NCBI GenBank assembly: GCA_030620095.1
Contig: JAUTXW010001311.1
Location: 508,501 to 572,500, forward strand
Direction: 5' to 3'
Length of the DNA: 64,000 nt
Source: Kuschelorhynchus macadamiae
Lineage: Eukaryota; Arthropoda; Insecta; Coleoptera; Curculionidae
Made by a program: the position numbers and the translations under genes. How positions within the stretch are numbered: position 1 is the first letter of the stretch; each line of letters opens with the position of its first letter. Under the pieces are notes generated by a model. It searched no databases. It saw only the letters and a program-made list of their open reading frames with translations, and was not told the origin of the DNA. Below are positions 39,779 through 50,729 of this stretch, piece after piece.

Positions 39779-40783
39779 TTCCGTTTATGAGGTGTCCTAT
39801 CTTCTCTCTTCAAAAACCAACAGTAGTCACCCATCAGGACTGGATCCCATCGTCCTTGGTACCGAATTACCATTGTTATGATATCTTGGTGAAACCTTTC
39901 ACCCTGATCGTCACTAACGGCTCCCAAATTTTTAGGAAAAATAACAGATGGGAATGGAGGAAGTGCATTTTTAATGACATTCTGGCACCAAGCGCTTTAT
40001 AGGCATCTAAGAGTTCATTGACTAATTGTTCATAATTTTCAACCCTATTGTTGCCTAAAAATTCTCTTACTATATTAACAAATGAATTCCAAGCTCTGAG
40101 TTCCGGCCTGGTAAGCTTTAACTTTTAAATCCCCACATATCTGCCATTTATACCTATTGTAGTTTATTTTATACAAAATCGTGCGCATATTTTCATAATT
40201 TTCTAATAAGGGCCACTCACGGGAAGAATGTTCAATATCAAGTTCCTGCATTAGACTGTCTATAACAGTACACGCGCACAACGAATTTTCCATACTGTAG
40301 AATTCAGGAAACATAGCATTTCTTTTTCTAAAATTCGTAATTTTTGTTTCTTTGGCTAATAGGTTCCATTCCTTAAGACGGGAACCCAGAAGTTCTGGCT
40401 GTTGCTTGGATAACCCCAAATCACGTACTAAATCATTTAATTCACTTTGAACAATCAAATGTGGCTCGCCGGAACTGGCACCTATGGTAAAAGTGAGATC
40501 GATGCACTGTTCTTCTGAGCTGCTTGATGATCTCCTTATCTCCCAAATCAATAGCTTGCCAATTTAAAAGCGCATTCGGCACTAGCAAATTTACATTATG
40601 AGGAAGAGGTCGTAAGGCAAATTGCAAATTTGCATATGCTATACGGTGCTTTCCCTTTTTGGAATAACCTTCAGTCTTTGTCAGGCAAAAATAACAATCG
40701 TCAGAATGATTGGTGGGTTCTCGCCATACCATTGGAACTACAAAACGTATACATAGAACGGAAGCTTTCACGGCTTTGGTCAA
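39779..40783 (-). pseudogene. Relic of a multicopy arthropod gene family, function unknown
   Basis: Minus-strand order: VPMVWREPTNHSDDCYFCLT and YANLQFALRPLPHNVNLLVP (40442-40783); then, after a frameshift, SELNDLVRDLGLSKQQPELL, GSRLKEWNLLAKETKI, YKWQICGDLKV (40075-40551); then LGNNRVENYEQLVNELLDAY, HSHLDFFPENLGAVSDDQG, ERFHQDI and RYQGRWDPVLMGDYCWFLKR to about 39779. I recognise this as a repetitive protein family widespread in arthropod genomes, probably transposon-derived, without an assigned function. An internal stretch between GDLKV and the AWNSFV segment is deleted and several frameshifts occur. C-x2-C in YFCL may be part of a zinc site. Confidence 0.75.
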
Positions 40784-40799
40784 TTAAGAAATCATGTTT

Positions 40800-41645
40800 C
40801 TTGGGATTAGACCGTGTCAAATTACCAATTTGATCAACACATCAAGTCTACTACCAGCGGAGAAAAAATCTTTAAAACCAAGCAACTCTAATATTCCCAG
40901 GTTCTACGGTCTTCCCAAGGTACACAAGGACAACGTACCACTTCATAAGAACTTAATAGACCTAGTGGAAGCTTGTCTTACATCTACTTATTTCATTTTT
41001 CAAGGAACTTTTTATGAACAAACTTCAGGGGCAGCTATGGGATCCCCTCTATAACCTGTGGTACCAAATATCTTTACGGAAGCCTTTGAGGATATTGCTC
41101 TAACATCCGCTCCACTAAAACCGCTTTGTTTGGCCTCATGGACAGGATAATCTCCTCATTATTCTGGACTACCTTAATCAGCAACATCATAATATCAAGT
41201 TCAAGATTCCCTTTCTAGATGTATGTGTTCAAAAGAAGGAAAATGGTACATTAGGACATTCTGTGTATAGAAAACCGACGCATACAAATAGATACTTAAA
41301 TGCAAATTCTCATCACCATCCAGCACATAAGAAATCGGTTATTAACTCATTAGTATTCAGAGCTATTTCGATTTCTGATCAAGATTCTTTAACATCTGAA
41401 ACATCGAAACTGACCGAAGCTCTCAGAGAGATGGCTATTGCACTGAAGATATTACGCGTTCAATTAAAAGATATAGTAAACCAACTCCGCCAAAGGAAAA
41501 TGATAAAGAGCCACTATTAGGTAGTTTTGTTCTTCCCTATATACATGACACTACAGACAAAATAGGACAATTACTGCGCGAAGACAAATATTTTCTTCTA
41601 ACGGAAATTTTTAATAATGATGCATGCCCCGCCACCGCTGCTTGA
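40800..41645 (+). pseudogene. Penelope-like element RT relic
   Basis: The plus strand encodes NIPRFYGLPKVHKDNVPLHK (the LPK-x-HK motif at the start of PLE RTs), then after an internal deletion TSTYFIFQGTFYEQTSGAAM, GSPL, PNIFTEAFEDIAL, then IKFKIPFLDVCVQKKENG, VYRKPTHTNRYLNANSHHHP and AHKKSVINSLVFRA. The palm segment with YxDD is deleted or unreadable between 41100 and 41200. The HP-x-x-HK motif is shared with the other PLEs here, but the sequence belongs to a different subfamily from 27-28 kb. No tail or hammerhead was found downstream. Confidence 0.85.
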
Positions 41646-41671
41646 AATTTATTAACGCGTCGGACTAGAAA

Positions 41672-41925
41672 ATTGGAAAATATATTTTGTAGGACAATAT
41701 GAGAATTGAATTCTAGGTTTTTTAATTAAGCAATCATATAAAATCAGCTGGTTATCTATAAACAGAAATAAGTTATGATTATGACAAAAATCATAAAATG
41801 CCAAAATAATAACTTTTTATATTCTATAGATTACCAGGTGATTTTTTCATGATTGCTAATTAAAATACCTAGAATCCAATTTCAACATGGTCCTACAAAA
41901 TACATTTTCTAATTTTCTTATTGAA
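41672..41925. mobile_element. Hairpin MITE
   Basis: About 115-bp imperfect inverted arms (landmarks attttgtagga, gattctaggt, agcaatcat and their complements) flank a short centre near 41780-41815. Arm identity is about 80% by eye. The 254-bp element has no coding. The superfamily is unclear because terminal bases and target duplication are not sharp. Confidence 0.7.
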
Positions 41926-42182
41926 AAAATGTTAGCTAGACAAGAACTCGTATAAGAAGTTACAAGAAGTTCTTAGGTAGTTACATTTTTGCTGACAGGT
42001 TATTATACTTGTTTATTTTATTTTATTTTATTTTATTTTATTTTTACCACATTCTACAGAACAGAATATATCCAATTAGTGAATGGGAAAAACTACTTAA
42101 TTTACGTACAAACATATTTTAATTAATTTAAATAAGTAAAATATAATATTTAAGATGTTTATAGAAAAAATAAAACAATAGG

Positions 42183-43960
42183 TCAAAAAATCAGCCGCTT
42201 AATCGAGGCCACGCTGCAACTAAATATATCAAGTTGATTTTGTACACTATTGTTTTTGTTACACAATTGAAATAGCGGGGAAAATTTTAGCACATTTGTT
42301 CTTGGGGTGGGTAAGAAAAAGGTAGAGAAATTACGCGTCGTAGGTCTGGGTACTTGGAATTTCAGAGACTGCAAAATTTTGTTGGCATCTATTTTCCCAG
42401 AAATTATATTATGTAAGAAGATAAGTTGAGCTTTATCTCGGCGAATTTCTAGACTCTCCATTGAAAACCTAGTTAAAAGTTGATCATGTGGAAAGCCTAT
42501 TTCAGGATAAACCCCATCAAGTTTAAAACAAATATATTTCAAAAAACGTCTTTGAACTTTTTCTAGGCTTGTGATATGCGCGTGGTAAAACGGACACCAA
42601 ACAACTGCGGAATATTCTAACCGAGATCTGACAAAACCATTGAAAAGTAACTTAAGAGTATCACTATTGACGAAGTCACGAGTATTTCGTATAATAAATC
42701 CCAGTAATTTAAAACTATGTGCAACAACTTTAGAGACGTGGCCACGAAATGAAAGACTTGCATCCAGAATTACACCCAAATCATTCACCGATTCAGACCT
42801 ATCTAATATTTGCCCATTTATAGTATAATTATAGGTTATAGGCCGAAGTTTTTTAGTGAAAGTGACAACGTTGCACTTAGAGACATTTAGAAGCAATTTA
42901 TTTTCTTCGCATCACATGTTTATTCTGTCAAAGTTATTTTGTAGTTTAACACAATCACTTAAATTTTTAATTTTGAGGTATAGCTTGACATCGTCTGCGT
43001 AAAGAAGATAATCAACGTCTAGAGTATAAATAAAGTCATTAAGAAATAAAAGAAAAAAAGCAAAGGCCCTAGGTGGGTGCCTTGTGGCACACCAGATGTA
43101 GCGACAAATTCTTTGGAGTTGTGACCATGACATTGAACGAATTGAACTCGGTTTTTTAAGTAAGATTCAAAAAATAAAAGTAACTTATTTGAAATACCAT
43201 AGGAAGCTAGTTTATTTAACAAAATGCCATGATCAAGACGATCGAAAGCTTTTGAGCAATCGGTATAAATGACGTCAGTTTGATCTCCAGCATCGGTAGA
43301 TTCTGCAAGACCTTGAACGAGACAAAATAAATTTGAAACTGTAGATCGACCCTTCATGAAGCCGTGCTGCTGGGGTAATATATGCATACTTACCGAATTG
43401 TATAATTAGCCATGCAGAATAATTTCAAATATCTTCGAAAAGTTATTTATAATACTTATTGGACGATAGTTTGGGACAGAATTATTGTCTCCTTTTTTAA
43501 AGACAGGAGTTATTCGTGATATTTTCCATAGGTCTGGGAAAATTTAAGTATCAAGTGATATATTAAATAATATTGAAAGTGGTCTAGCAAAAATAGAAGC
43601 ACAGTCCCTTAAGAGAAACGCAGGTATTTTATCCGGTCCTATAGTAGCCTTAGGTTTAATTCTTTTTAAGCTAATTAAAACCTCATCCTCGGTAATCACG
43701 CCAACGTCAAGTGAGTTTTGATAAGGATAATTGTCAGTTGCGATATCCTCCTTAGAAGATGATGCAACATAGGAGTCTTGGAAAAAAGATGCAAAACCAT
43801 CTGCTATATGCTGGGGATTACCAAGGATAGAGTTATTACAAGACATAACATTTGGCAAATTATGTGAGTTTCTTTTGTTATTAACAAAACGCCAGAATTG
43901 TTTAGAATCATTTTTAATATTGTTTTCCATATTTGTACAGCATATTCTGTAGAAATTATT
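42183..43960 (-). pseudogene. Jockey/CR1-like reverse transcriptase, broken
   Basis: Segments in order: WRFVNNKRNSHNLPNVM and LKRIKPKATIGPDKIPAFLL (43544-43930); a damaged stretch; QQHGFMKGRSTVSNLFCLV, DVIYTDCSKAFDRLDHGIL (catalytic D), SGVPQGTHLGPLLF (43019-43387); VDYLLYADDVKLYLKIK (catalytic YADD, frame 42912-43133), then NLLLNVSKCN-type and SVNDLGVILDASLSFRGHV, SRLEYSAVVWCPFY to the stop at 42183. Two frameshifts or stops separate the pieces. The class reverse-transcribes its RNA at nicked chromosomal DNA; the endonuclease is missing here. Confidence 0.88.
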
Positions 43961-44127
43961 TATATCATGTTTGATTATTCTACGTAAATCTTTAAATTTT
44001 TCTAGACCTCGCCAGTGGTACCCAATGATTGCTATTGTGAACCCATAATTTCAAATTTAAATTTTTCTAATGCTTTTTGATACGTATGACAAGCACCGTA
44101 ATTCCACGCGGCATGATTTATATTAAT

Positions 44128-44394
44128 TTAACTACTTTGTTTTTGATTAACCATTAAGCAATTACTACATTTATAAAGATCAGGATTACGGACTTTGCAA
44201 TCCTGAACATCGTGGTTTTCAGAACATAGAGGACATATTACATTGGCTTTACAGAACTTAGAGGTGTGATTGAGACTATTACATCGGAAACACCGGGTTA
44301 TAGTAAAAGCCTCGTAGACTGCACAAGTATCGAGACCCACTAATATAGAATTATTAAGGATTACCTTTTTATAAATTTTTTCATAATATAACAT
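44128..44394 (-). pseudogene. ORF1 (gag-like) zinc-knuckle fragment
   Basis: The 88-residue frame contains CFRCNSLNHTSKFC, CPLCSENHDVQDC and a third CSNC: consecutive CCHC knuckles (C-x2-C-x4-H-x4-C and variants) of Jockey-type ORF1 nucleic-acid-binding proteins. The N-terminal region is lost upstream of 44394. Confidence 0.8.
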
Positions 44395-44400
44395 TTAAAT

Positions 44401-46746
44401 TATTATTAATTATTAAAAATTATGATTTTTATTATCAACAGTCAACCAAGCAGAACACATTTTTTGTTTTTCTTTATTTTTCGTCTCTCTAATATCCTAG
44501 AGAAATACTTTTATAGTTTAAATGTATAAACTAAAAAGCAAAAGTCGAGGCAAAAGTACAACTAGCAAAGTATAACTAGCACGATTTTGGTAAAGTTTTT
44601 TTAAAATTATTTGCTATTATAACATAAACCGAAAGACGATTAAATATTATTCTATTTGTCTTTGACTTGTATGTTAAAGTTTCCTTGGGTGACATATGCC
44701 AAATAACTTACCTGTATAATAAGTAACTATTTCAGCATTATATTGCTGTGAATAGTATAGTTTTCGCCACTTTTGTTAGGCATTACAAGGTAATACGAAG
44801 AAGGTATTACTGGGAATTTAGGTGCATTACTAGGAATTACTGAGGTATTACAGTGAATTAGCGGTAATTAAAATTGGAGAACATCCATAATTTACGCTAT
44901 GAATTTATTTATGTGTATATGTAAATCGACTAATAGGCAACGGTATGACGGTCGTATATTCTGGTTGGAGTTGACAGGCTAATCTCTGGCTTAAAAAATA
45001 TCGTATTTTCCGTTTCTGTTTCGTATATATATAAAACCAAAAATCATAAAACAAAATTTTATTATAAAAACTACTTGAAAGCACTATAATAACATTCTAC
45101 ACAATGGTAAAAAAATTGTTTTTGAAGGCAGCTTTAAATTAATAAAAATAAAGTATTATTAGAAAGATAAGAAAATATTTTTCCTAATTTTGAATGTCAG
45201 ATTCTAAAAAAAAAAAACAAATTTTTATGTAATATAAATACATATTTTGTGATGTACTAAATAACCATCTATAAATTTGGCTCCCACTGTCAAATTTTCA
45301 AGTTGGAATACAATCTTATTTATAGTTATTTGTGTTTGTTTTTTTTTTTATTTAAATAGCTTGCATATTGTTTGTTATTACGTTTAATACTTTTAATATT
45401 TGTATGTTTCTGGTTGTTGTTTCATAAATCCAATTTCACACAATGTGCAGTTCGTACAAAATAAATAACACGTAAGTGATTTTTTATTTTATACTTAATG
45501 TTATTGTTTCTTTATAACACAAGAAGTTATTTAAAAATATTGGAAACTAACTCCACCTTGACAAGACCTAATTTTAAGATTCATAATTTCTTAATTCACC
45601 TTACAGATGGCAAAATATTTCCGTTGGTATTGTCAGACGAAATTTCAAAAGAGAGTGTTTAAAGCTCTTCCGGAATATTTAAAAACATTAAAAGTGGTGT
45701 CCTTATTATATAACCTCGATAAAACCAACGGCTGTATAGCATGGTTTTTATTTAATCTTCCTCATTAAGGATTAGGCCGCTAGGTAAAAACATTTAGTAA
45801 TTGTATAATATATTATCTGATTTGTGCGAAGAATAATACATACGCTTCCTCAGAACTGAAAGTATTTGTCAATGCCTAACGTTTTGAACCTGAAAAGTTT
45901 TGCATTGCTCATCGTATTGCCACAGATTAACAACTTCCCAATTTAGATCTGAAGATGTGCCTTTAGTTATAAATAGGTACTCAGGCCTGCCCTCCATTGT
46001 GTTTTGACAGATCTGGGAAGATAACAATACTCGACTGGCTACAGGTTTTACGTACTTTGGTGATGATAAAATTTATTTTACCTTTTTTCAGCATTTCTTT
46101 AAGCTTTGCCATAAAAATCAGGAAATTAAAGTTTATCTTCACCCCCCTATTCATTAAAAAGGTTTAAGAGTTAGACCAGGTCTAGTTGCCATGGTACTTA
46201 AAACTCTTAGTTCGCCAGTTAGGTTTCGCTTATGTCACTGTCATTTTTAAATTGTCACATTTAGAAAAAATATTTGTTCAATTGCTAAAAATGTCATCAT
46301 TAGACCTAATCTAAATTTAAACTTCTCTAGTGAATATCGTCGACTTCCACACGAAGTGACGTAACTAACATTCTATTCATTTTACAGGAGAGGAAAAAAA
46401 CGAAAATGCTCAACGTTCAGAGTGACCCAGAATAAATATTAATTGAAATTGGATAATGAGCTGTCTATATAATATTCTTTAATGCATAAGCCATCATAGT
46501 ATTCGTATGAAATATTTTACAACGTTCAAAGTTTTTAGGAAAAAAAATAGAGAAGTAGATACGTCGCTTCGTGTGAAATTCAAATATGAATGAAAAACTA
46601 AGACAGGAAACCGAATTGCTTCAATTCAAACCTTACAGTCATAGTGTTCAAAATTTGAAACGTAAATATTTAAAAAGCAGTTAAATTTAGGTATAGGATA
46701 TTATAACTGATATGTCTGGAATTTTTATGTAGAATAAAAAACAATA
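44401..46746. other. No recognised gene
   Basis: AT-rich sequence without recognised coding, RNA or transposon structure. Confidence 0.5.
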
Positions 46747-46923
46747 TACAGGGTGTTCCGTTAAAAAAATATTTTAAAATGAGGGTCATGGTCCAAAAAA
46801 AGTACCTAAATTTTGTTTCCCTGTCGACACCAAAAACTTTTGTTTGAAACATTTCCTTTTTTTCCAAAAAGCACCGTTTTAAAGAGAAACGACTGACTCA
46901 ATTTATATTATTCATCCTGTATA
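46747..46923. mobile_element. Short MITE, mariner-type ends
   Basis: Begins tacagggtgttccg and ends cattcatcctgta in mirror fashion, flanked by TA-rich sequence. It is 177 bp with no coding. The CAGGGTG terminus resembles the DD41D element at 18235 and the solitary ends at 61351 and 63649, so these MITEs may be mobilised by such transposases. Confidence 0.6.
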
Positions 46924-47895
46924 ATGTATGCATGTTTTGTATACGTATTTAATAGTTTTAATTTATATAACCAAACACTATGAAATAACTGAAAATAAAA
47001 GTTAAAAAAGTATTGTTAGTCACGTTAAAATTTATGTCTGGGCCATGATTTAACAGTTAATTGTAAAAAAATAGTAATTTTGTTCAAATATAGAGTTTTG
47101 TATCAGTACAGGTAATTTTAACTAGCATTGAGTTAATATATTGTTTTAGATTCAGTTAAAATGCAATACTTATAAGGACGCCACGGAAATCGAAATTATC
47201 AATGTCATTAAAACCTGGCTAGTAAAAGCGAAGGAGAGGATGAAATTAATAAAGAACAGGACGGTAAGATTAATTATTTTGTTTACAAATATTTCTTATT
47301 TTGCTGATAATCCTACTTTTTTTAGAATAATGCAGACGACTAGGAGGCCTAATGAACATTTGTTTTATATGTTACCTAGTAGAAATAAAAGATTTTATCG
47401 TGATAAGTATGTATTATTATTTTCCTAGCTGAAAACATAAATATATAGGTAACGTCATTTTCTTACCTAGTAACATGTAGGTATTTTATTAATTATTGTG
47501 TTAGTAAACGATTTCATTATAAATTCAACTTTCAGGAGGGATGTAGTGGCTGCTCTCTCCCGCCTACCCTCGTGCAAACAGTCAAGGCCGGGTCCAATAT
47601 GATTTTGAAACTTTTTTTGAGTAGTCAATTTAAATGCATGTATCGCGCAAGTGAGGATTTTTTGTCTCTTGAAAACCCCTTTGGCAAATCCTGGGCACGG
47701 GCCTGCAAACTCTTCTCATTAATAAAAGGGACAGCCTGAACATTTCGAACTTTCAGAATATATTTCGCACATGAATAGTATGTTCCTTGGACATTTTATA
47801 CACGTGCGTAGAAAAAAAAAACATGTTTGTCATATCCTTTTTTGCACAAAAATGGTATACCATCCTGGGAAAGTAAATCGCACCTGAATAGAATA
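46924..47895. other. No recognised gene; flank repeat before gypsy element
   Basis: The stretch 47770-47890 (ttggacatttt, cacgtgcgtag, A-run, cacctgaatag) resembles 57950-58060 on the other side of the gypsy element (ggacctgaata, ttggacgttcc, cacgtgcgcag, A-run). This suggests the retrotransposon landed in or between tandem repeats. Confidence 0.45.
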
Positions 47896-47899
47896 ATAC

Positions 47900-48328
47900 T
47901 GTTACGAATTTAGCCCTGGTCATAGATTTGTTGAGATTTAGATGAATTTGTTTATTGTTTATTATTTTATTGAAGTAGACTTTCCTTAATTTTTCTCCAT
48001 GTAACGACTATGTTAGTGTCAAAAATCGTTCTCGAATGTTCTGTTAGACTTAATTCATCTCACCCTGTACTATTTGGATTATTCTAGAATTTTCTAGATC
48101 ATTCCATCCTTTTCTAAAGGCTATATAAGCGCGCCGCGAGGCCTCATTTGGATTCAGTTATAATTGAGATTTCGAAGTATTAAAAACCTGATATTGACAA
48201 GTTTAAAGTTACCTTAGTTACGATTGCTATGTATAACCAGTCTCTACCTTTGACACCTGTAACCTGTGTTTTGAATAAAAGGAGTGCATTCAGATTCTAC
48301 GTTTTTGTGTACCGGCCAATCCGGAACA
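47900..48328 (+). repeat. Gypsy 5' LTR
   Basis: 429 bp, TGTTACG...GGAACA. Contains a TATA box (48122-48129), a TCAGTT initiator about 30 bp later and an AATAAA signal (48274). Confidence 0.95.
48122..48159 (+). promoter_or_regulatory. LTR core promoter (TATA box and initiator)
   Basis: TATATAA at 48122-48129 is followed by TCAGTT at 48154-48159, matching the arthropod initiator consensus (TCAGTY) at the usual spacing. The same pair is conserved in the 3' LTR (57736 onward). Confidence 0.7.
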
Positions 48329-48348
48329 TTTGGTGTCGGAAGCGGGAT
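48329..48348 (+). promoter_or_regulatory. Primer binding site
   Basis: TGGTGTCGGAAGCGGGAT begins two bases after the LTR. It resembles the complement of a tRNA-Leu 3' end (from memory, with about two differences); the tRNA assignment is tentative. Confidence 0.6.
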
Positions 48349-48404
48349 TAGGATCTAGTTGAAGCTAAAGAAGTAAGAAATAGTTTCTATTAGTAGCAGT
48401 AATC

Positions 48405-49798
48405 ATGGCAACAAATTTGGATTCTTTGATGAACTTGATTATTGCAATGCATAATGACATTCAGAAAAACCAAGAAGAAGTAAAACAAGAAATAAAGAAG
48501 ACCCAAGAGGAAATGAAGAATGAACTTAAAGAAGATATGAAGAGAAGTCAAGAAGATATGAAGCAGGAACTTAAAGAAGACATAAAAAAAAACCCAAGAA
48601 GAGATGAAGAGAGGCCAAGAAGACATGAAGAGGGGCCAAGAAGACATGAAGAGGGGCCAAGAAGAGATGAAGCAAGAACTAGGCGACCTGAAGAAAAATC
48701 AAGAAGACATGAAGCAAGAAATTAAGGAAGATATGAAGAGGAACCAAAAAGAACTAAAGCAAGAACTTACAGATGACATGAGGAAGAAACAACAAGACAT
48801 AAAAAATTAACTTGAAGATATGAGGAGGCACCAAGAAGACGTAAAACAAAAAATGCAAGAAATGGAAAAGAATCATGAAGAAATCACTAGAAAAACGTTG
48901 CTTGAACTGACGCTAACCAAAGAAGATGTAAAAGAGGAAATGGAACAAATGGAGAAGAATGTGCAAACGCAAGTTCAGGAGGTTCATAACCAAATGCAGC
49001 AAGAAGTCCAAAGTTTACGATCCCAGATGCAGAAAATTGGACAGCACAGTGAGTTCAAATCCGACGTTGTCTCTTTATCGCATGTGATAAAGCCACCTAC
49101 GTTCGATGGTAAGGTGCCGTGGGTTCCTTACCTGAAACAATTTGAAGCTGCCGCAACAGGAAATAGTTGGGATTCCACCGAAAAGGCACGAGCGCTGGTT
49201 TGTTCCTTGCGTGGCGAAGCAATGGAGATGTTAAGGAACATACCCGAAGATAAATAAAATGACTTTGGGACATTAGTAAGCCATCTAGAAATGCGTTATG
49301 GAGAAGCACATCTACAGGAGGTTTATAAAGCACAACTTCAATGTCGAAGACAAAAATATAACGAAAGTCTTCAAGAGTATGAAACCGATATCGTGCGACT
49401 AATTAACTTGACTTATCTATCCTACCCTGAAGAGATCAAGCAAGAGTTGGCAGTAAGCAGTTTTATCGAAGGCCTTTGTGATCCTGATACCAACCAAGCT
49501 TTAAGAATGGCTAGAATAAAGAAGATTTCAGAAGCTCTGGCATATGCCCTTCAGTTCGAAACAGCTAAACAAACATCCAGTGGTCAAGGAAGACTGCGTA
49601 GACTACAGTACACTCCAGAATACCGGACTACAAATGAAAATGCTTCGAACCTTTTAAAAGAACTTTAACTTTTGAAATCTTTAACTTTCCGACAAAGAAA
49701 AGGCATCCGTTGTTGGAAATGTGGTAAAGAGGGACATGTGCAAAGCCGATGTACCAGCAATGGGATTCCTGAAGATATTCAGGAAAACTCCCATTAGC
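48405..49798 (+). pseudogene. Gypsy gag with coiled-coil repeat region and CCHC knuckle
   Basis: Starts MATNLDSLMNLIIAMHN. Residues about 20-190 are a charged, Lys/Glu/Gln-rich coiled coil built from tandem 33-bp-type repeats (EDMKQELKEDMK-like), with a frameshift near 48590. The frame resumes at 48604 and stays the same to the end, interrupted by stops at 48808, 49255 and 49666. The capsid-type region follows (KPPTFDGKVPWVPYLKQFEA, LVCSLRGEAMEML, YEEL-like segment, SFIEGLCDP). The nucleocapsid knuckle CWKCGKEGHVQSRC (C-x2-C-x4-H-x4-C) is at 49711-49752, and gag stops at 49796. Gag packages element RNA; this copy is inactive. Confidence 0.9.
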
Positions 49799-49892
49799 CA
49801 GTTTTAAGGGGCGAAAGCTGGCTAGGTGCTACCAAGTCCCATCGACAACAACAAAAATCAAAGTATCCCGGCTGCAGAATAATGGCTCTGGC

Positions 49893-50729
49893 TTGGTAGT
49901 ACCGGGGAAGATATGCGGTCGGGACTGTGAAATGGTCCTGGATACCGGTTCAACACACACCATCGTGAGGCCAGACATTATAGCGCCTTGCAGGATAGAA
50001 AATCCATACAAAAAATATGTCTTGGAAACCGCCAACGGTGAAATTATACCTGTGAAAGGCATTCATGAGGCTGAAATAACCCTGGGGAACACTACCTTCA
50101 TACACGCTATTTTCGTCGCAGATATAATGGATGATGTCATACTTGGTCTTGATGTTATGAACCAAACTAAGTTTATTCTTGACATACCTCAACGAGTCCT
50201 CCGTACAAAAAATGAAGAAATAGTTATGAACCTGCCACAAAGAAATAATTCCACTATCCGAGAAGTGGTTTTGATAGAAGATACTACCTTACCTGCCTGT
50301 TCGGAATGTGTAGTAAAAGCGACGTTTGATGATTTTGAGGAAGAAGTAATTTTATTCGAACCAGTTCAAGACTGTCCACTACATGCGAAGGGAATTTTAC
50401 CAGCAAGAACCTTAACTCATTGTAGAGGAAACATGATGTTTGTCAAAATGATGAATCTAAAAGGTCATCCCCAGCAAGTAAAAAAAGGTGACAAGATCGG
50501 AATCTGTCAACCTGCTAATACAATATTTATCTGTACAAACGTACCACCTTCAGAACCTGGAACTACTTTACCTAAGGTACTCCAAGACCTGGTGAAATCG
50601 CCACATTTACTGAATAAGGTTCAGATGACCAAGTTGGAAGAACTTTTGAAAAGAAATCAAAATGTTTTCTCTCTGTATGATAGCGACTTAGGAAAAACTA
50701 ACATAGTTCAACATCGAATTAATACTGGT
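49893..50729 (+). pseudogene. Gypsy pol part 1: aspartic protease
   Basis: The frame contains MVLDTGSTHTIVRPDI (catalytic DTG-S), ANGEIIPVKGIHEAEI and DVILGLDVMNQ (ILGxD, second protease motif), then a linker ending NVFSLYDSDLGKTNIVQHRI NTG just before the insert. It is in a different frame from gag (a -1 relation), suggesting gag-pol frameshifting. The last genuine codon is GGT at 50727-50729; the rest of the open frame to 50753 is inserted DNA. Confidence 0.92.

Larger units (their letters stand above)
42003..44400 (-). mobile_element. Jockey/CR1-like non-LTR retrotransposon, internally deleted
   Basis: The minus strand carries a gag-type zinc-knuckle ORF remnant (44394-44128), then RT (43930-42183), then a 3' UTR ending in a (TAAAA)n tail (42003-42047). 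The apurinic-type endonuclease expected between ORF1 and the RT is missing, so there is a large internal deletion around 43930-44128. Target duplication not identified. Confidence 0.85.

Noticed and set aside
48390..48647. Phe/Leu-rich minus-strand frame resembling a membrane protein
   Set aside because: It is the complement of the Lys/Glu coiled-coil repeats of gag; hydrophobicity follows from codon complementarity.
49097..50240. Minus-strand frames in the gypsy gag/protease region
   Set aside because: Antisense shadows of gag and protease coding.
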